Positions 26,930 to 36,830 of a DNA stretch of 64,000 nucleotides are shown here, piece by piece. Below the pieces are notes generated by a model. That model made no database searches. It was not told the origin of the DNA and saw only the letters and a program-made list of their open reading frames with translations. Source of the stretch: Candidatus Berkiella cookevillensis (GTDB lineage Bacteria > Pseudomonadota > Gammaproteobacteria > Berkiellales > Berkiellaceae); NCBI RefSeq assembly GCF_001431315.2, contig NZ_LKHV02000001.1, positions 62,001-126,000 on the forward strand, read 5' to 3'. Made by a program: the position numbers and the translations under genes. Position 1 is the first letter of the stretch. Each line of letters begins with the position of its first letter.

Positions 26930-28726
26930 ATGTCTGTAAACAATAACGGCCAAGCCAAAGAGCATTTAAGCACACTAGAAATAGTTTCGGCTTTTTTCCC
27001 TTTTGTATGGTCAACCAAGACTTTTAGTATCAAATGTAGACTCCTATTTTCTTTATTGCTGGTTGTTGTGACCATGGCTTTAAATTTAGGTGTACCAATC
27101 ATTTTTAAGTATGCTGTTAATATGCTATCTGATCCGACAAACTTAAAAGAAAATATGATTCTTCTCGTTATCGCAAGCTATGGTTTATTTTGGACTTTTG
27201 GGCGGTATTCAGAAAAACTACGCCAAATGCTGCTTTATAAGCCACTTGCTCGTACCATGACGGAATATAGCTTGCATGTATTTAGGCATTTGCATTCTTT
27301 AAGCTTAAAATTTCATCTGCAAAGAGAAACCGGCGCGGTAACAAGCTCAATACATAGAGCGCAGCTAGCTATTGCTATGGTTGTCAACAATGTGATGCTT
27401 AACATAATACCTGATATATTAGAGGTATTATTGGCTTTTGTTATTTTGTGGCATCTATATAGCCTATCTTATGGGCTATTGGTTCTATCGGTGCTTGGAT
27501 TATTTCTACTGATTACCATATTTACTTCAAACTATGCTACAAAATTTCAGCAGGCATTTAATAAAATTGACATGGGTGTTAGCGCTAGAATAGTAGATAG
27601 CTTGTTGAATGTTGATACCGTTAAATTATTCAATAACCAAATTTTTGAACAAAAACAAGCAGATAAGCTTTTAACAAGTAGTAGTAATGCGCTGGTTAAA
27701 ATGTTTTTAGTAAAAAATATTGCTTTTGTTGTGCAAACAATTATTGTAAGTGCTGGTTTGATAATTATTACTTACAAAGCAGGTCAGGATGTATTAGCGG
27801 ATAAGTTGCAAGTGGGGGATTTTATATTGATTAATGCATATTTAATTCAATTTCTATTTCCCTTAAGTCGTTTTGGTGAGCTGTTGCATAATACAAGAGA
27901 GTTTTTAAGCAAAATAGAAGCATCAGCTAAATTATTAAAGCATGAGTGCCATATCCATGAAATAGAAAATGCACCTGATATTATTATACAAAAAGCAGAT
28001 ATTCATTTTAATGAAGTTTCATTTTCTTATGATGAAAGTCGTAGCATATTAAACAATATTTCTTTTTCAATATTCGAAAATACATCTCTTGCAATCGTTG
28101 GGCCTTCTGGTTCAGGAAAATCTACCATTGCTCGATTATTGTTAAGATTTTTTGATGTTAGTTCGGGAGTTATTTCCATTAGCGGACAAGACATTAGCAG
28201 AGTGACTAAATCTTCATTAAGACGTTGTATTGGTGTTGTGCCACAAGATATCGTGCTCTTTAATGATACACTACGTTATAATTTAATCTATGGCACATTT
28301 GATGCAACTGAAGAGGATATCAATCGTGCCATCAAAATGGCGCATCTTGAAATGCTTATACATAAGCTGCCTCAGAAATTAGAGACTATGGTTGGCGAAC
28401 GTGGATTAAAATTATCAGGCGGAGAAAGGCAGCGCATAGGTATTGCAAGAGCTTTAATTAAAAAACCAAAAATATTATTGTTTGATGAAGCTACCTCTTC
28501 TCTAGATACTGTCACGGAAAAAGAAATACAAGCAAATATTGAAGAACTTTCTAAGAACATTACAACAGTCATCATCGCTCATCGCTTAAGCACCATTGTT
28601 CATGCAGATAATATTCTAGTTCTTAAGAATGGCAATATTGTAGAATCAGGAAAGCATAAACAATTATTGAAAGATGGTGAATTATATTCTACCTTGTGGA
28701 AGAGCCAGCTAAAACATCATGACTAG
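26930..28726 (+). CDS. Atm1-like ABC half-transporter (first of a pair)
   Basis: This exporter of about 598 residues has six transmembrane helices fused to an ATP-binding domain. The nucleotide-binding half shows GPSGSGKST (Walker A), a Q-loop in GVVPQDIVLFNDTLRYN, the ABC signature LSGGERQR, and LLFDEATSSLD with IAHRLST. The Q-loop neighbourhood and the GERGLKLSGGE string are typical of the Atm1/ABCB7/HMT1 group, which exports glutathione- or sulfur-related compounds. No C39 peptidase domain is present, so it is not a peptide-processing exporter. The start is uncertain: ATG 26930 has a distant AGAG, and a GTG at 26903 is possible. It overlaps the next transporter gene by 8 bases, so the two probably form a heterodimer. 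Confidence 0.88.
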   Translation: MSVNNNGQAKEHLSTLEIVSAFFPFVWSTKTFSIKCRLLFSLLLVVVTMALNLGVPIIFKYAVNMLSDPTNLKENMILLVIASYGLFWTFGRYSEKLRQMLLYKPLARTMTEYSLHVFRHLHSLSLKFHLQRETGAVTSSIHRAQLAIAMVVNNVMLNIIPDILEVLLAFVILWHLYSLSYGLLVLSVLGLFLLITIFTSNYATKFQQAFNKIDMGVSARIVDSLLNVDTVKLFNNQIFEQKQADKLLTSSSNALVKMFLVKNIAFVVQTIIVSAGLIIITYKAGQDVLADKLQVGDFILINAYLIQFLFPLSRFGELLHNTREFLSKIEASAKLLKHECHIHEIENAPDIIIQKADIHFNEVSFSYDESRSILNNISFSIFENTSLAIVGPSGSGKSTIARLLLRFFDVSSGVISISGQDISRVTKSSLRRCIGVVPQDIVLFNDTLRYNLIYGTFDATEEDINRAIKMAHLEMLIHKLPQKLETMVGERGLKLSGGERQRIGIARALIKKPKILLFDEATSSLDTVTEKEIQANIEELSKNITTVIIAHRLSTIVHADNILVLKNGNIVESGKHKQLLKDGELYSTLWKSQLKHHD

Positions 28727-30521
28727 TCAACAAGACGAAAAAAATATTTCTATTAGTAGCGGCATAAATGTCATTAAATTTATGTGGCCTTATGTTTGGC
28801 GTAGACAAACATGCTATAGGAAATTTCAATTTTCATTATCTATGCTGTTGATTGTTGCAACTATTTTTTTAAATGTGAGTGTGCCCTTTTTATTAAAGCA
28901 GGTTGTGCAAGTATTAACGGATAAACCAGATCTATCTCCTATATTAAGCCTAACGCCTATTGGCGTAGTTCTTTGTTATGCATTATTTTGGGGGCTAGCA
29001 AGATTAATTGACAGATTAAGAGCCGCGGCATCCTTTCCTGTTGCGATCATTGCGGCTCAGAATTTTTGTTTGGATTTACTTGCGCATTTGCATCATTTAT
29101 CAACAAGATTTCATAAAGATCGAAAAACAGGGAGTATTTTAAACATCATTGATAGAAGTAAAATGGCTTTTCTTGATCTCATTGGTCATTCTACTCTTTT
29201 GCTCGTGCCAGTTGTCATTGAAATTCTAATTGCAGTCGCGATATTAACTTATTTATATGATTATAGTTTTGGTCTGATCTTGCTTAATATGCTCATCCTC
29301 TATGTTATATTAAGTTATTATGTTTCTGGTTGGACAGCAAAATGTAGAAAAATCCAAAATAAAATGGATTCTGCAGCCAATGCTTATATTGTTGACAGTT
29401 TATTGAATGCTGAAACAGTCAAATACTTTGATACAGCAAAATATGAAGAAAATATAGCCAAAGATAAATTATTACAAAAGGAAATTGCCGATCAAAGAAG
29501 TTTGGTTGCTGATGCGCAAGCTTCCTTATTGCAACATACGATTGTGGGTTTAACCTTGTTTATTATGACATTCTACGCGGGGTATAAAGTCGTTTACGGT
29601 AGTATGCATGTAGAAGATTTTGTTCTGGTCAATGGCTATGTTCTAATGTTTATGTTCCCCTTACAAATGTTAGGCTACCACATTCGAGAAACAAGGGATA
29701 ATTTTACGGTTGTTGAGAATGCCATAGAATTATTTTCAGAAGCGGTTGAAATTCAAGATCGACCTGGTGCCAAGATATTACAGATATCTTCCGGTGAGAT
29801 TGATTTTAAAGATATTTATTTTGGTTATACTGAAGATAGATTAATATTGAATCATGTTAGTTTTATTGCTTGTCCTGGAAAAACGACGGCTATCGTTGGG
29901 GCGAGTGGCTCTGGAAAATCTACATTATCGCGATTACTCTTTAGGCTCTATGAGCTGAAAGAGGGTGATATTCTTATTGATGGTCAGAGCATAAAATCGG
30001 TCACGAAAGATTCACTCAGAAACAGTATAGGTATTGTGCCACAAGATACTATTTTATTTAATGATACGCTTCGCAATAATATAGTATATGGTAAACCGGA
30101 TTGTAGTGAGAAAGCGTTATTGGATGTGATTAAAAAATCGCAACTTGTAGATTTTGTGAGTAAATTACCAGATGGTTTGCAAACAAAAGTAGGCGAGCGT
30201 GGATTAAAATTATCAGGTGGCGAGAAACAAAGAATAGCGATTGCCAGGATGTTGCTTAAAATGCCAAGTATTCTTGTATTTGATGAGGCAACAAGTGCGC
30301 TTGATATACAGACAGAAAGAGAGATCCAAGCTAATTTAACTAAAATCTCTAAGGGGATCACAACGATTATTATTGCTCATAGGCTATCTACTATCAAACA
30401 TGCGGATAATATTATTGTGTTGAAGCAGGGTGAGGTTGTTGAAATGGGCAATCATCAGGAATTGATCGGCATGCGAGGATATTATAGTGAGCTTTGGAAT
30501 AAGCAAGTGATGGAGCCTTAA
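28719..30521 (+). CDS. Atm1-like ABC half-transporter (second of a pair)
   Basis: This 600-residue half-transporter has the same architecture as its upstream neighbour: six transmembrane helices, then GASGSGKST, VPQDTILFNDTLRNN, LSGGEKQR, LVFDEATSALD and IAHRLST. The two proteins are clearly related and probably arose by tandem duplication. The 8-base overlap indicates coupled translation and a heterodimeric exporter. All catalytic motifs are preserved in both copies, so both sites could hydrolyse ATP, unlike heterodimeric exporters with one degenerate site. The substrate cannot be told from sequence. Confidence 0.88.
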   Translation: MTSQQDEKNISISSGINVIKFMWPYVWRRQTCYRKFQFSLSMLLIVATIFLNVSVPFLLKQVVQVLTDKPDLSPILSLTPIGVVLCYALFWGLARLIDRLRAAASFPVAIIAAQNFCLDLLAHLHHLSTRFHKDRKTGSILNIIDRSKMAFLDLIGHSTLLLVPVVIEILIAVAILTYLYDYSFGLILLNMLILYVILSYYVSGWTAKCRKIQNKMDSAANAYIVDSLLNAETVKYFDTAKYEENIAKDKLLQKEIADQRSLVADAQASLLQHTIVGLTLFIMTFYAGYKVVYGSMHVEDFVLVNGYVLMFMFPLQMLGYHIRETRDNFTVVENAIELFSEAVEIQDRPGAKILQISSGEIDFKDIYFGYTEDRLILNHVSFIACPGKTTAIVGASGSGKSTLSRLLFRLYELKEGDILIDGQSIKSVTKDSLRNSIGIVPQDTILFNDTLRNNIVYGKPDCSEKALLDVIKKSQLVDFVSKLPDGLQTKVGERGLKLSGGEKQRIAIARMLLKMPSILVFDEATSALDIQTEREIQANLTKISKGITTIIIAHRLSTIKHADNIIVLKQGEVVEMGNHQELIGMRGYYSELWNKQVMEP

Positions 30522-30571
30522 CAATTTATTCTTATTATGGAAACATAATACCCACAAAGAGGTTCAAACAG

Positions 30572-31489
30572 ATGAAGCTCAAGCTTAGTATCCAAAAAGA
30601 CCTAAAACCCATGAGTCCTAAGCCCCTTAACAGTGGTGATACGATTGGCGTTATGAGTCCTTCATCACCTTTCATGCCTGGTGCAATCGATGGGGGAATT
30701 CGTTACTTGCAAGAGAAAGGCTTTAAGCTCAAATTTGGCAAGCATATGAATGATGCTCAGCGTTTTTTAGCGGGTAAAGATGTAGAACGCGTCAGTGATT
30801 TTATGAATTTTATTAGAGATCCTGAAGTGAAAGCTATTGTAGCAACGCGGGGTGGTCAAGGCTCACAAAGGCTCTTACCTTTTCTTGATTATGATGTGAT
30901 TCGTGCCAATCCAAAAATATTAATGGGCTTTAGTGATACCACTGCTTTGCAAAATGGCTTATTTGCAAAGACAGGTCTTATTTCTTATTCAGGTTATGTT
31001 TTAACCATTGCTCCGAATCCACTGATTGAACATAGTTTAATGTCTTGTTTAAAAGGTGAGCCTTATCACATTCATGAGGGTAAAGCGGTACACTCTGGTG
31101 TTGTGGAAGGCATCTTAGTTGGTGGCAATGTATCATTACTGTGCGCACTGATTGGCACACCCTATCAACCCAATTTTGAAGGCAAGATCTTGCTGTTGGA
31201 AGATGTGGGTGTAGAGCCTTACAATCTAGATCGCCTGTTGTCACATTTAGATTTGGCAGGAGTCTTTGATCAAGTTGCTGGTATTGTGATGGGTGAATTT
31301 GATCGATGTGTATCCAGGCTTCCTTATGAGGGCACCGTTGATGATGTTATCAATGAATGGTCAAGTCGCTTTAAAGTCCCTTGTCTTAAAGATTTTCCTT
31401 ATGGTCATGGTGAGCGCCGCTGTGTATTGCCTATTGGTAAGAAAATTAAATTAGATGTGCATGCAAGTGCGGTTTATGTTTCTGGGTAG
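30572..31489 (+). CDS. ldcA: LD-carboxypeptidase (peptidase family S66)
   Basis: This 305-residue enzyme trims L,D-peptide bonds in muropeptides during peptidoglycan recycling in the cytoplasm. Family motifs are clear: ATRGGQGSQRLLPFLDYD, then LMGFSDTTALQNGL with the nucleophilic serine, LLLEDVGVEPYNLDRLL with the triad glutamate, and FPYGHGERRCVLPIG with the triad histidine. The length is normal for the family and no signal peptide is seen. GAGG is 9 bases upstream of the start. It follows the ABC transporter pair by 50 bp in the same direction. Confidence 0.9.
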   Translation: MKLKLSIQKDLKPMSPKPLNSGDTIGVMSPSSPFMPGAIDGGIRYLQEKGFKLKFGKHMNDAQRFLAGKDVERVSDFMNFIRDPEVKAIVATRGGQGSQRLLPFLDYDVIRANPKILMGFSDTTALQNGLFAKTGLISYSGYVLTIAPNPLIEHSLMSCLKGEPYHIHEGKAVHSGVVEGILVGGNVSLLCALIGTPYQPNFEGKILLLEDVGVEPYNLDRLLSHLDLAGVFDQVAGIVMGEFDRCVSRLPYEGTVDDVINEWSSRFKVPCLKDFPYGHGERRCVLPIGKKIKLDVHASAVYVSG

Positions 31490-31737
31490 TAGACGCTGTC
31501 TCAAAAAAGCCATTTTTTGTTGAGCTTTCGTTGCTATTTCTACTCAAATTGTTGTGTGCATGAATTCTTAAACTATCTCTTTTTTTCAATTGATAAAATA
31601 ATCATAAATTTTAGAGCAACTCAGATAGAAAATGCTTTGACATTGAATGGGTTTTATGCATTGCTTTTATTTTGTATCATATTTTGCTATGATTTCACAT
31701 CCGTTTTATATAAAGGATAAAAAAATCACACATTTTT

Positions 31738-32751
31738 ATGAAAAATACACCGCTTTCCATTTGCAAAGAACTCATACAGCCAGGTGAAAAAGCAAATCTG
31801 GCACTGCAAATGCCAGACTTCTATTCTTGTGCGCCTCTTTATATGCCCATTAAAGTGATACATAGCAAAAATCCTGGTCCTTGTTTATTGGTTTTTGCGA
31901 CCATTCATGGTTACGAGATGAATGGCTTAGAAATTGTGAATAGACTCATCAATTCATTGGAACCCAATCAAATAAATGGAACCGTGATTGCTGTCCCTGT
32001 TTTAAATGTGTTTGGTTTGACACATTATCCTAAAACCATTCCTTCTGGACAGAATATTGCTGAATGTTTTCCAGGAAAAATTGACGGAAAATATGGTGAA
32101 AGAATTGCATGCATCTTTACCGAAGAATTAATAAAAAAAGCAGACTATTGTATTGAGCTGGATACCGGCTCACTCAATCATGCAATTCTTCCACAAGTAT
32201 ATTGTAATTTTGAGAATCAGAGAGCAAAACAACTTGCCAAGTCATTTCAAGTGCCTGTGATTACCAATGTAAGTCTAAAAAGAAATCAATTACGCCAAAC
32301 CACAGAAAATTTAGACATTCCCTTAATTGTATATCAAGCAGGCGAAGCTATGCGTTTTGATGAAAATGCTATTAATATCGGGGTAGAGGGCGTCAGAAAT
32401 TTTATGCGAGGCATTTCTATGATTCCTGGGCAGCTGGTTGATAATATCAAACCAGTTTTTTCTCAAGATGAAGAATGGATTGTTGCCAACAAAGGTGGCG
32501 TTTTGCATGTGAATGTTGTTCTTGGTCAAACAATAAGCAAAGGCGATAAAATTGCTTCCATATCAGATCCCTTTAGTGCTGATGTAGAGGAGTATGTTGT
32601 CGCAACCCAAGATGGTGTCATTGTTGGCATTAATACGACACCGCTTATTCACGAAGGCTTATCTATTTTTAAAGTTGCCTCCTTCATTGATAACAATAGG
32701 GCTGAAAGTGCTATTGAGTCTTGGGAAGTACAGCAACAAGAGACGCAATAA
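31738..32751 (+). CDS. Succinylglutamate desuccinylase/aspartoacylase-family hydrolase
   Basis: This 337-residue predicted zinc-dependent deacylase of the AstE/AspA group has ATIHGYEMNGLEIVNRL near residue 60, which contains the H-x-x-E zinc ligands (HGYE instead of the more usual HGDE). A later D-T-G segment (CIELDTGSLNHA) supplies the region of the third ligand, and a C-terminal beta domain with HVNVVLGQTISKGDKIASI resembles those of bacterial family members. The acylated substrate is unknown. The MFS transporter gene starts 7 bp after its stop, so enzyme and transporter probably act on the same compound, with uptake or efflux coupled to deacylation. No signal peptide is present. Confidence 0.82.
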   Translation: MKNTPLSICKELIQPGEKANLALQMPDFYSCAPLYMPIKVIHSKNPGPCLLVFATIHGYEMNGLEIVNRLINSLEPNQINGTVIAVPVLNVFGLTHYPKTIPSGQNIAECFPGKIDGKYGERIACIFTEELIKKADYCIELDTGSLNHAILPQVYCNFENQRAKQLAKSFQVPVITNVSLKRNQLRQTTENLDIPLIVYQAGEAMRFDENAINIGVEGVRNFMRGISMIPGQLVDNIKPVFSQDEEWIVANKGGVLHVNVVLGQTISKGDKIASISDPFSADVEEYVVATQDGVIVGINTTPLIHEGLSIFKVASFIDNNRAESAIESWEVQQQETQ

Positions 32752-32758
32752 AAAAGCT

Positions 32759-34027
32759 ATGTTATCACCAGAAAATAAACTAAGTGGCCTTGGATTGTTG
32801 GTTTGGGGAATATGTGCACTATTTTTCATGTATGAATTTAGCTTAAGAACAATACTGGGAACGTTTCAGTATTCTATTATGTATGATTTGTCCTTATCTC
32901 CTTTCTCATTTTCTGTTCTTAGCACAACTGCATTTTTATTAACTTATGGATTAATGCAATTGCCGGCTGGATTCATAGTTGATAGATATGGTTTGAAAAA
33001 AACATTAGCGTTTGCAATTAGCATATGTGTAATTTCAAGTATTGCATTTTCATTTAGCTATCAATTCAAAACAGCTGTGATAGTCAGAATGATAATGGGC
33101 GTCGGGGCATCCTTTGGTTTTATCTGTTTGCTTGTCGCAGTCTATGATTGGATGCCTAAAAAATTTTATGGACTTTTCATTGGTCTATCTCAATTTATTG
33201 GAACAATGGGTCCTATGTTATCCGCTGGGCCACTTAATTCGCTTGCCTTAAATGCTAAGGCTGATTGGCGTACTATTTTATTATCACTTGGTTTTTTGGG
33301 AGGCATTCTACTTGTTTTTGTTATTCTCTACGTTAAAAACAATGAAGATAACATAGGTGTTTTTCGTGTAATTAAGAAGCCCGAACCTATTAAAAAAGAC
33401 TTGCTTCGTGTGATTGGTCAGTCACAAGTTTGGTTAATTGCTTTGTATTCAGCACTTGTGTATTTTACCATTGAATACTTATCTGAAAATGAAGGCAAGG
33501 CTTTTTTAGAATTAAATGGTTTCAGCTCTCACTATTCATCGTATATGATAACAATCGGCTGGCTTGGCTATGCGATTAGTTGTCCTTTATTGGGGGTTTT
33601 ATCAGATATTTTTAAAAGAAGAAAAATGGTTATGATTATGGCAGCATTACTTTCTTTTATATCAATTATATTTATTGTTTATCAGCCTATTTCAAAAACA
33701 ATAGTCGCTTGTGCCTTCTTTTTTCTTGGCTTTGGCGCAGGGGGGCAAAGTGTTGCATTTGCCATCATGGCAGAGCAATGTAGCAAAACTTATCTGGCAG
33801 TAGGATTGGCTTTTAACAATACAATGATTACGATATTATCCTCAGTCAATGCACCCGTTATAGGGTGGCTTCTAAATTACAATAATAACGCAGGCACGCT
33901 GTCCCTTGCAGATTATTATTTTGCTTTTCCTTTTGTTATTACATTAATTGCCTTCTCTATTATTATCTCAGTATTTTTTATTAAAGAAACCTTTTGTCGA
34001 CCAACGAAAGGCTTTACATTTGTATAA
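32759..34027 (+). CDS. Major facilitator superfamily transporter
   Basis: This is a 422-residue integral membrane protein with about twelve hydrophobic segments and the MFS loop signature DRYGLKK between helices 2 and 3, with a second copy-like loop (SDIFKRRK) in the second half. I chose ATG 32759, which follows the hydrolase stop by 7 bp; an upstream frame extension would overlap that gene. Many transporters of this type in Legionella-like bacteria import amino acids or nucleosides from the host, but the substrate here cannot be derived from sequence. It is likely co-transcribed with the aspartoacylase-like gene. Confidence 0.88.
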   Translation: MLSPENKLSGLGLLVWGICALFFMYEFSLRTILGTFQYSIMYDLSLSPFSFSVLSTTAFLLTYGLMQLPAGFIVDRYGLKKTLAFAISICVISSIAFSFSYQFKTAVIVRMIMGVGASFGFICLLVAVYDWMPKKFYGLFIGLSQFIGTMGPMLSAGPLNSLALNAKADWRTILLSLGFLGGILLVFVILYVKNNEDNIGVFRVIKKPEPIKKDLLRVIGQSQVWLIALYSALVYFTIEYLSENEGKAFLELNGFSSHYSSYMITIGWLGYAISCPLLGVLSDIFKRRKMVMIMAALLSFISIIFIVYQPISKTIVACAFFFLGFGAGGQSVAFAIMAEQCSKTYLAVGLAFNNTMITILSSVNAPVIGWLLNYNNNAGTLSLADYYFAFPFVITLIAFSIIISVFFIKETFCRPTKGFTFV

Positions 34028-34316
34028 ATTCACATAGCTTTTATGTATTGATAATTTTAATACCTATAGTCACAGACTATATCTTATACCATTAACATAA
34101 GATTGTAGCAATTTTAATGATAATTTATAAATCAATAGCGACAAGAGGAATATTTCTACAGATGCGCAGCATGATGTTGCACGTATTTGCTAAAGATCTC
34201 TGAGAGCATGCTTTTGGCGTGAGAGCATTGATTACATTCATTAACACGCTATTAATGGATGGTGCTTTATATTTACTTTCTATTGATTATAGTAAGAGGG
34301 TAGTGCAATCCGAATA

Positions 34317-35213
34317 TTATAGGATTTTTTCTAGTCGCAGTTTTTCTGTTATTGGTACATATCCGTATGTCTGATAAAAATATTCAGATTCTGCTAAAGC
34401 CTGTACTTGTACAGTTTTTATGTTTTGTTGTTTTAGCCAGTGTTCGCATTGTTTTAAGAATGCTTCTCCATTGCTTTGATTTCTGTAGGGCGTATCTATC
34501 ACAAGGAGGAGTATAGTCGCTTGTGATTCTGTATTAAGTTCAATATTTGCATAACCTATAATCTGAAAGCCTTGATACAGTATGAAATGTAGATATTTTG
34601 AATTATCAGTTGTGTTTGCATTAATCGCTGGCAAAGATTGATTTGAGGTGCATTGCTCGCGCAGATAAGCTACCACCTCCCATTCTTTAGGTGTTAAAGC
34701 TTTTACAATATGCAGACCCTTGAATCCCGTTTTTTTATCAATGCTTGCAATAAAAGTCTCTTTTGCAAAGCAATAGCTCAAGAGATCGTCTGAATATTTT
34801 TCCGCCAGTTCTTTTTTGAGGGCAGCATATGCATCTCTATCCTTATGATGTGCACGTAACCAATCCCGAAATTGTAAATGTCGTGCAATGACTGGATTAC
34901 CTGCTTCAAAGACATGAATATTAAAGCCATCCTTTTGAAAAAATCTGCGAAATAGCATGCCGTGCTCGCCTTTGGCGATATATCCGATCCTTTCCATTGC
35001 TATTGTGGCATTGTCTACAGCAACAATATTTCTTACAACAGGGATCATATCAATGATAGGTTTGGCTGCTAGCCCAGGAATAGAGGTTGAGCCAATGTGA
35101 TGAATGGCAATACAATTATCTCTTAAGATTTGTTGTATGTGTTCTGCCTCTGCTTCGAATATTTCTATCCATTTTGTATCGTAAGCTACAACCTCAACTG
35201 CTTTGTTAGTCAT
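34317..35213 (-). CDS. GrpB-domain/GNAT acetyltransferase fusion
   Basis: This 298-residue protein joins two domains usually found alone. Residues about 1-165 form a GrpB (UPF0157) nucleotidyltransferase-like domain with IHHIGSTSIPGLAAKPIIDM, the G-S-T-S and D-x-x family motif. Residues about 170-298 resemble a GNAT N-acetyltransferase, with a core around LLLVIDTPYRNQSNGEAFLK and a typical ending YFYQTYGYVPITEKLRLEK. GrpB proteins have no well-defined role. The fusion suggests a linked modification of an unknown substrate. It stands alone, convergent to the MFS gene. Confidence 0.8.
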   Translation of the reverse strand: MTNKAVEVVAYDTKWIEIFEAEAEHIQQILRDNCIAIHHIGSTSIPGLAAKPIIDMIPVVRNIVAVDNATIAMERIGYIAKGEHGMLFRRFFQKDGFNIHVFEAGNPVIARHLQFRDWLRAHHKDRDAYAALKKELAEKYSDDLLSYCFAKETFIASIDKKTGFKGLHIVKALTPKEWEVVAYLREQCTSNQSLPAINANTTDNSKYLHFILYQGFQIIGYANIELNTESQATILLLVIDTPYRNQSNGEAFLKQCEHWLKQQNIKTVQVQALAESEYFYQTYGYVPITEKLRLEKIL

Positions 35214-35293
35214 ATTTTATTTAGCCTTTGAGCCATATGTATGAATTGTAAATATCCTTTCACTCTTTTGTATAGATGGCAAGCAATACTGTG

Positions 35294-35355
35294 AGGCATC
35301 CACGATTATAGGCTTATTATTTGAGAGCTTTGCTTACATACGATCGTGGATGTCT
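35294..35355. repeat. Palindromic intergenic repeat with perfect 10-bp arms
   Basis: CATCCACGAT (35297-35306) and ATCGTGGATG (35343-35352) are exact reverse complements with a 36-bp centre, and further matches outside. Read on the minus strand, the ends AGACATCCACGAT and GTGGATGCCT resemble the ends of the element at 25829-25908. The 336-bp gap 35214-35549 contains nothing else I can name. Confidence 0.6.
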
Positions 35356-35549
35356 AATAAGAACTATCTACTACTCAGTGTATTCTAATGAATATGTATT
35401 AATAATAGTAAGTCAAAATAAATATGTCGTTCAACAGTAAACTTTAATAGATAGAGCGAACCTTATAAATGCTTATTAATTCGATATATTGCTATAAGCA
35501 GTAAAAACTATCAGGACACGTTTATAAGTCTCATATTATATGAATAACA

Positions 35550-36803
35550 TTAGACAATAAACTCCTTTAAAATACGGCTACATGTTTTATTAATAACAAT
35601 CTTCACTCTTTGAAGTGCAGGATAAGGCCCATGTTCTTCTTCAAATTGCTTTCTAACTAGATCTACATTAGAAATTAATTTTGTAGCGATTTCTTTTATA
35701 AGTTTTTTTAGATATTGTTCTTTAATTTTGCATTCTTTGCCAAAGGCAAGCCAATCTTTTAGCATAATTTCACTTGGTTCAAACTTTTCATCAATGGAAA
35801 AGGCCAATTTAGTGCTTATGCGTTCAATTGCCCTTGTGCATACAAGATCATAAAATGGAGCCAGTTCTATTTTGTTTTCTTTATAAATGATAGAAATATT
35901 TTTAGAGTGACCATCAGAATTACCTGCAAGAAAGTTAAATATTTGCCATTTTAATAAGTTTTCCTGATCTTTAAGTGGGTATGTGCATATTTTTTCTAAC
36001 ATTTTATAACAATCAAGGAATTTTGGACCATCATCAATTTCATATTTTTTGCGATAACTAATACCTAATGTTTGGCAAAAATCTTCTTGATGTAATCGTT
36101 TAATTCTTCCATTAGTTAACACTCTATCATAGCGAGTTATTAGCAGATAATGGATTTCTCCCATTTTTTTTAATTTGCAATCAACAACTGGAATTTCAAT
36201 GGTTTTTGCTAATTGTGTGAGAAAATATTCATAAGCGGGTATGTTTTTATAATTAGGAACTTCAAATTTTAGTATGTGACTTGAAGGCGAGGTTCCTTGT
36301 GGCAAATAGTATTTTTCATTAGAATAATATATAGGGCATTTTTCTTGTGCCCCTGCTAATGATAGTCGCGGGAGAGGTTCTCCTGAAATATCTTGTAAGT
36401 GAGACCCTTTTCGTAAAATGATTATTTTTAATTGTTCCTTATTTAGTTCTTTATAATGAAAAGAATCTTCTTGATCAGCTTCAATTGGTAAGATTGATAG
36501 AGCACCGGCACATTCACTGCCAAGCTTTCTTAATAAATCGAAGTCGGTATTTGGAATTTTTAACTCTCTTACAATGTTATCTCTTGCTCCTTCTTCAGGT
36601 AATAGATTAGCAAAGAATGAATGTGCTTTGCCTTCAGCTGGTTCGTATTTTACGTTTTTTAAAGGGATTTGATATGATATTTGGAAACCACTTATCAACC
36701 ATTTCTTATCATATTCGAAGCCCATAACCCCTACTTCATTGCGCCAAAGTTTCCCGACTAAATTTTTTTCGTACCATACATTTAAAATATCTGAACTATT
36801 CAA
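35550..36803 (-). CDS. hipA: HipA-type serine/threonine kinase toxin
   Basis: This 417-residue toxin of a type II hipBA module inhibits growth by phosphorylating a target, glutamyl-tRNA synthetase in E. coli. The fold is visible in order: an N-terminal subdomain (WYEKNLVGKLWRNEVGVMGF), the autophosphorylation and P-loop motif SLAGAQEK at about residue 150, the catalytic loop FLAGNSDGHSKNIS at about 290, and the metal-binding LAPFYDLVC at about 318. All key residues are kept, so an active kinase is expected. It lies 27 bp downstream of the hipB antitoxin in the same operon. Confidence 0.92.
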   Translation of the reverse strand: MNSSDILNVWYEKNLVGKLWRNEVGVMGFEYDKKWLISGFQISYQIPLKNVKYEPAEGKAHSFFANLLPEEGARDNIVRELKIPNTDFDLLRKLGSECAGALSILPIEADQEDSFHYKELNKEQLKIIILRKGSHLQDISGEPLPRLSLAGAQEKCPIYYSNEKYYLPQGTSPSSHILKFEVPNYKNIPAYEYFLTQLAKTIEIPVVDCKLKKMGEIHYLLITRYDRVLTNGRIKRLHQEDFCQTLGISYRKKYEIDDGPKFLDCYKMLEKICTYPLKDQENLLKWQIFNFLAGNSDGHSKNISIIYKENKIELAPFYDLVCTRAIERISTKLAFSIDEKFEPSEIMLKDWLAFGKECKIKEQYLKKLIKEIATKLISNVDLVRKQFEEEHGPYPALQRVKIVINKTCSRILKEFIV

Positions 36804-36830
36804 AATTGATGCTCCTTTGGACTGCCTTTA

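Noticed and set aside
26930..30521. ABC pair as the exporter of the double-glycine peptide
   Set aside because: Neither protein has the N-terminal C39 peptidase domain needed for leader cleavage, and the genes are about 18 kb away.
31517..31720. 67-codon hydrophobic open frame between ldcA and the aspartoacylase-like gene
   Set aside because: Composition looks like translated AT-rich spacer and no ribosome binding site is seen.
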